From: Chloroflexota bacterium
GTDB taxonomy: Bacteria > Chloroflexota > Anaerolineae > Aggregatilineales > Phototrophicaceae
Reading direction: 5' to 3'
DNA length: 64,000 bases
Assembly (NCBI GenBank): GCA_026708115.1
Contig: JAPOVL010000042.1
Location: 1 to 64,000 of the forward strand
Positions within the stretch are counted from its first letter, which is position 1. Every line of letters starts with the position of its first letter. The notes below the pieces were generated by a model. It had not been told where the DNA came from, searched no databases, and was given only the letters and a program-made list of their open reading frames with translations. Both the position numbers and the translations under genes were made by a program. Of the stretch, positions 63,611-64,000 are shown piece after piece.

Positions 63611-64000
63611 CTCCCGCCTAGAAAAGGTAGAAACACTTGCCAATCTGTCGCCAACTCATAAAAGAATCTCTGCGTTCAATTTGTCAGACGTGGTCGTTTG
63701 AGGGCGGCCGGCGATTTTTTGTCTCCGGGGTATAATGCGACGCTCAATTTCAGAGGATTATCGCGTGGGGCGACTCATCGAGTCGCCCCTACCTAAACCC
63801 ACCTATATGAATTCTTAAGTTTGTGTTAGCTCAGCAATGTCGTGGCCGCTCGCCGTTTGCACGTAGGGCGGCTGAGTCCTCGGACCCAGAAGCATTGCTC
63901 TATTTGGCGGAGAACATTGTCTTACGCCGGTTCTTTCAGCGAAAGTGTACCAGACAAAGCTCGCTTCAAGTAAAATCAAGAACTCACCGAACAGCAAAAG
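63611..64000. other. Gene-free window end
   Basis: No supported gene. A perfect TATAAT lies at 63731-63736 without a -35 partner, followed by a strong palindrome at 63767-63789. The rest is unremarkable. Confidence 0.5.
63767..63789. repeat. REP-like palindrome
   Basis: GGGGCGACT and AGTCGCCCC form a perfect 9-bp stem with the 5-base loop CATCG. No T-run follows, so it is not a standard terminator. Its form resembles short palindromes scattered in Chloroflexota intergenic DNA. Confidence 0.65.

Overview
The window is about 64 kb of GC-rich, gene-dense bacterial chromosome. No rRNA, tRNA, CRISPR array or recognisable insertion sequence was seen. The gene set points to a heterotrophic member of the Chloroflexota, most likely Anaerolineae-like. 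It has many MalF/MalG-type sugar importers with LacI regulators, exported sugar-binding proteins with AxA-type rather than lipobox signal peptides, PhyH dioxygenases, a chorismate mutase-DAHP synthase fusion, an FbaB-type aldolase, and Uma2, DUF4037 and VCBS/UnbV proteins. The phylum is an inference from gene content, not from a marker gene.

Layout. 1-5.8 kb: the end of a sugar-importer permease, a divergent GroEL-like protein, a PhyH dioxygenase, a LacI regulator and 6-phosphogluconate dehydrogenase. 5.8-8.1 kb: an orphan gene and a fatty-acid desaturase. 8.1-26.5 kb: a large sugar-utilisation locus. Its minus-strand operon reads LacI, GH29 fucosidase, aldo/keto reductase, lactonase-like amidohydrolase, zinc dehydrogenase. 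Its plus-strand operon reads zinc dehydrogenase, Gfo/Idh oxidoreductase, hydroxyacid dehydrogenase, SDR, TIM-barrel isomerase. Two complete ABC importers lie in tandem on the minus strand. This fits uptake of fucosylated glycans, cytoplasmic fucose release and non-phosphorylative oxidation. The motif AACCGATT sits at or just after the predicted transcription starts of the regulator operon, the plus-strand operon and the first importer, which suggests one LacI regulon.

26.6-37.4 kb: a secreted hydrolase, a VCBS/UnbV protein, a heptad-repeat protein, a membrane-bound molybdopterin oxidoreductase with an internal Tat motif, a PLP decarboxylase, a DUF4037 protein, the chorismate mutase-DAHP synthase and a membrane glycosyltransferase. 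37.4-40 kb: a foreign-looking island with a three-Cys DUF5131 protein and its partner TcmP, tail to tail, followed by a gene-poor stretch with a 14-C tract. 40-50.7 kb: a P-type ATPase, mannonate dehydratase, two paralogous DHA2 exporters and PriA.

50.8-64 kb: mixed metabolism and surface genes: NAT-like acetyltransferase, FbaB aldolase, a second PhyH protein, a glycosyltransferase, an Fsr-like exporter, a PIG-L deacetylase, an FAH-family hydrolase, an NAD epimerase, a Uma2 protein, an SppA-like peptidase and a DUF488 protein. The most notable observations are the candidate LacI regulon, the D398-to-R change in the GroEL paralogue, the combined polytopic/Tat molybdoenzyme and the TcmP/three-Cys pair.
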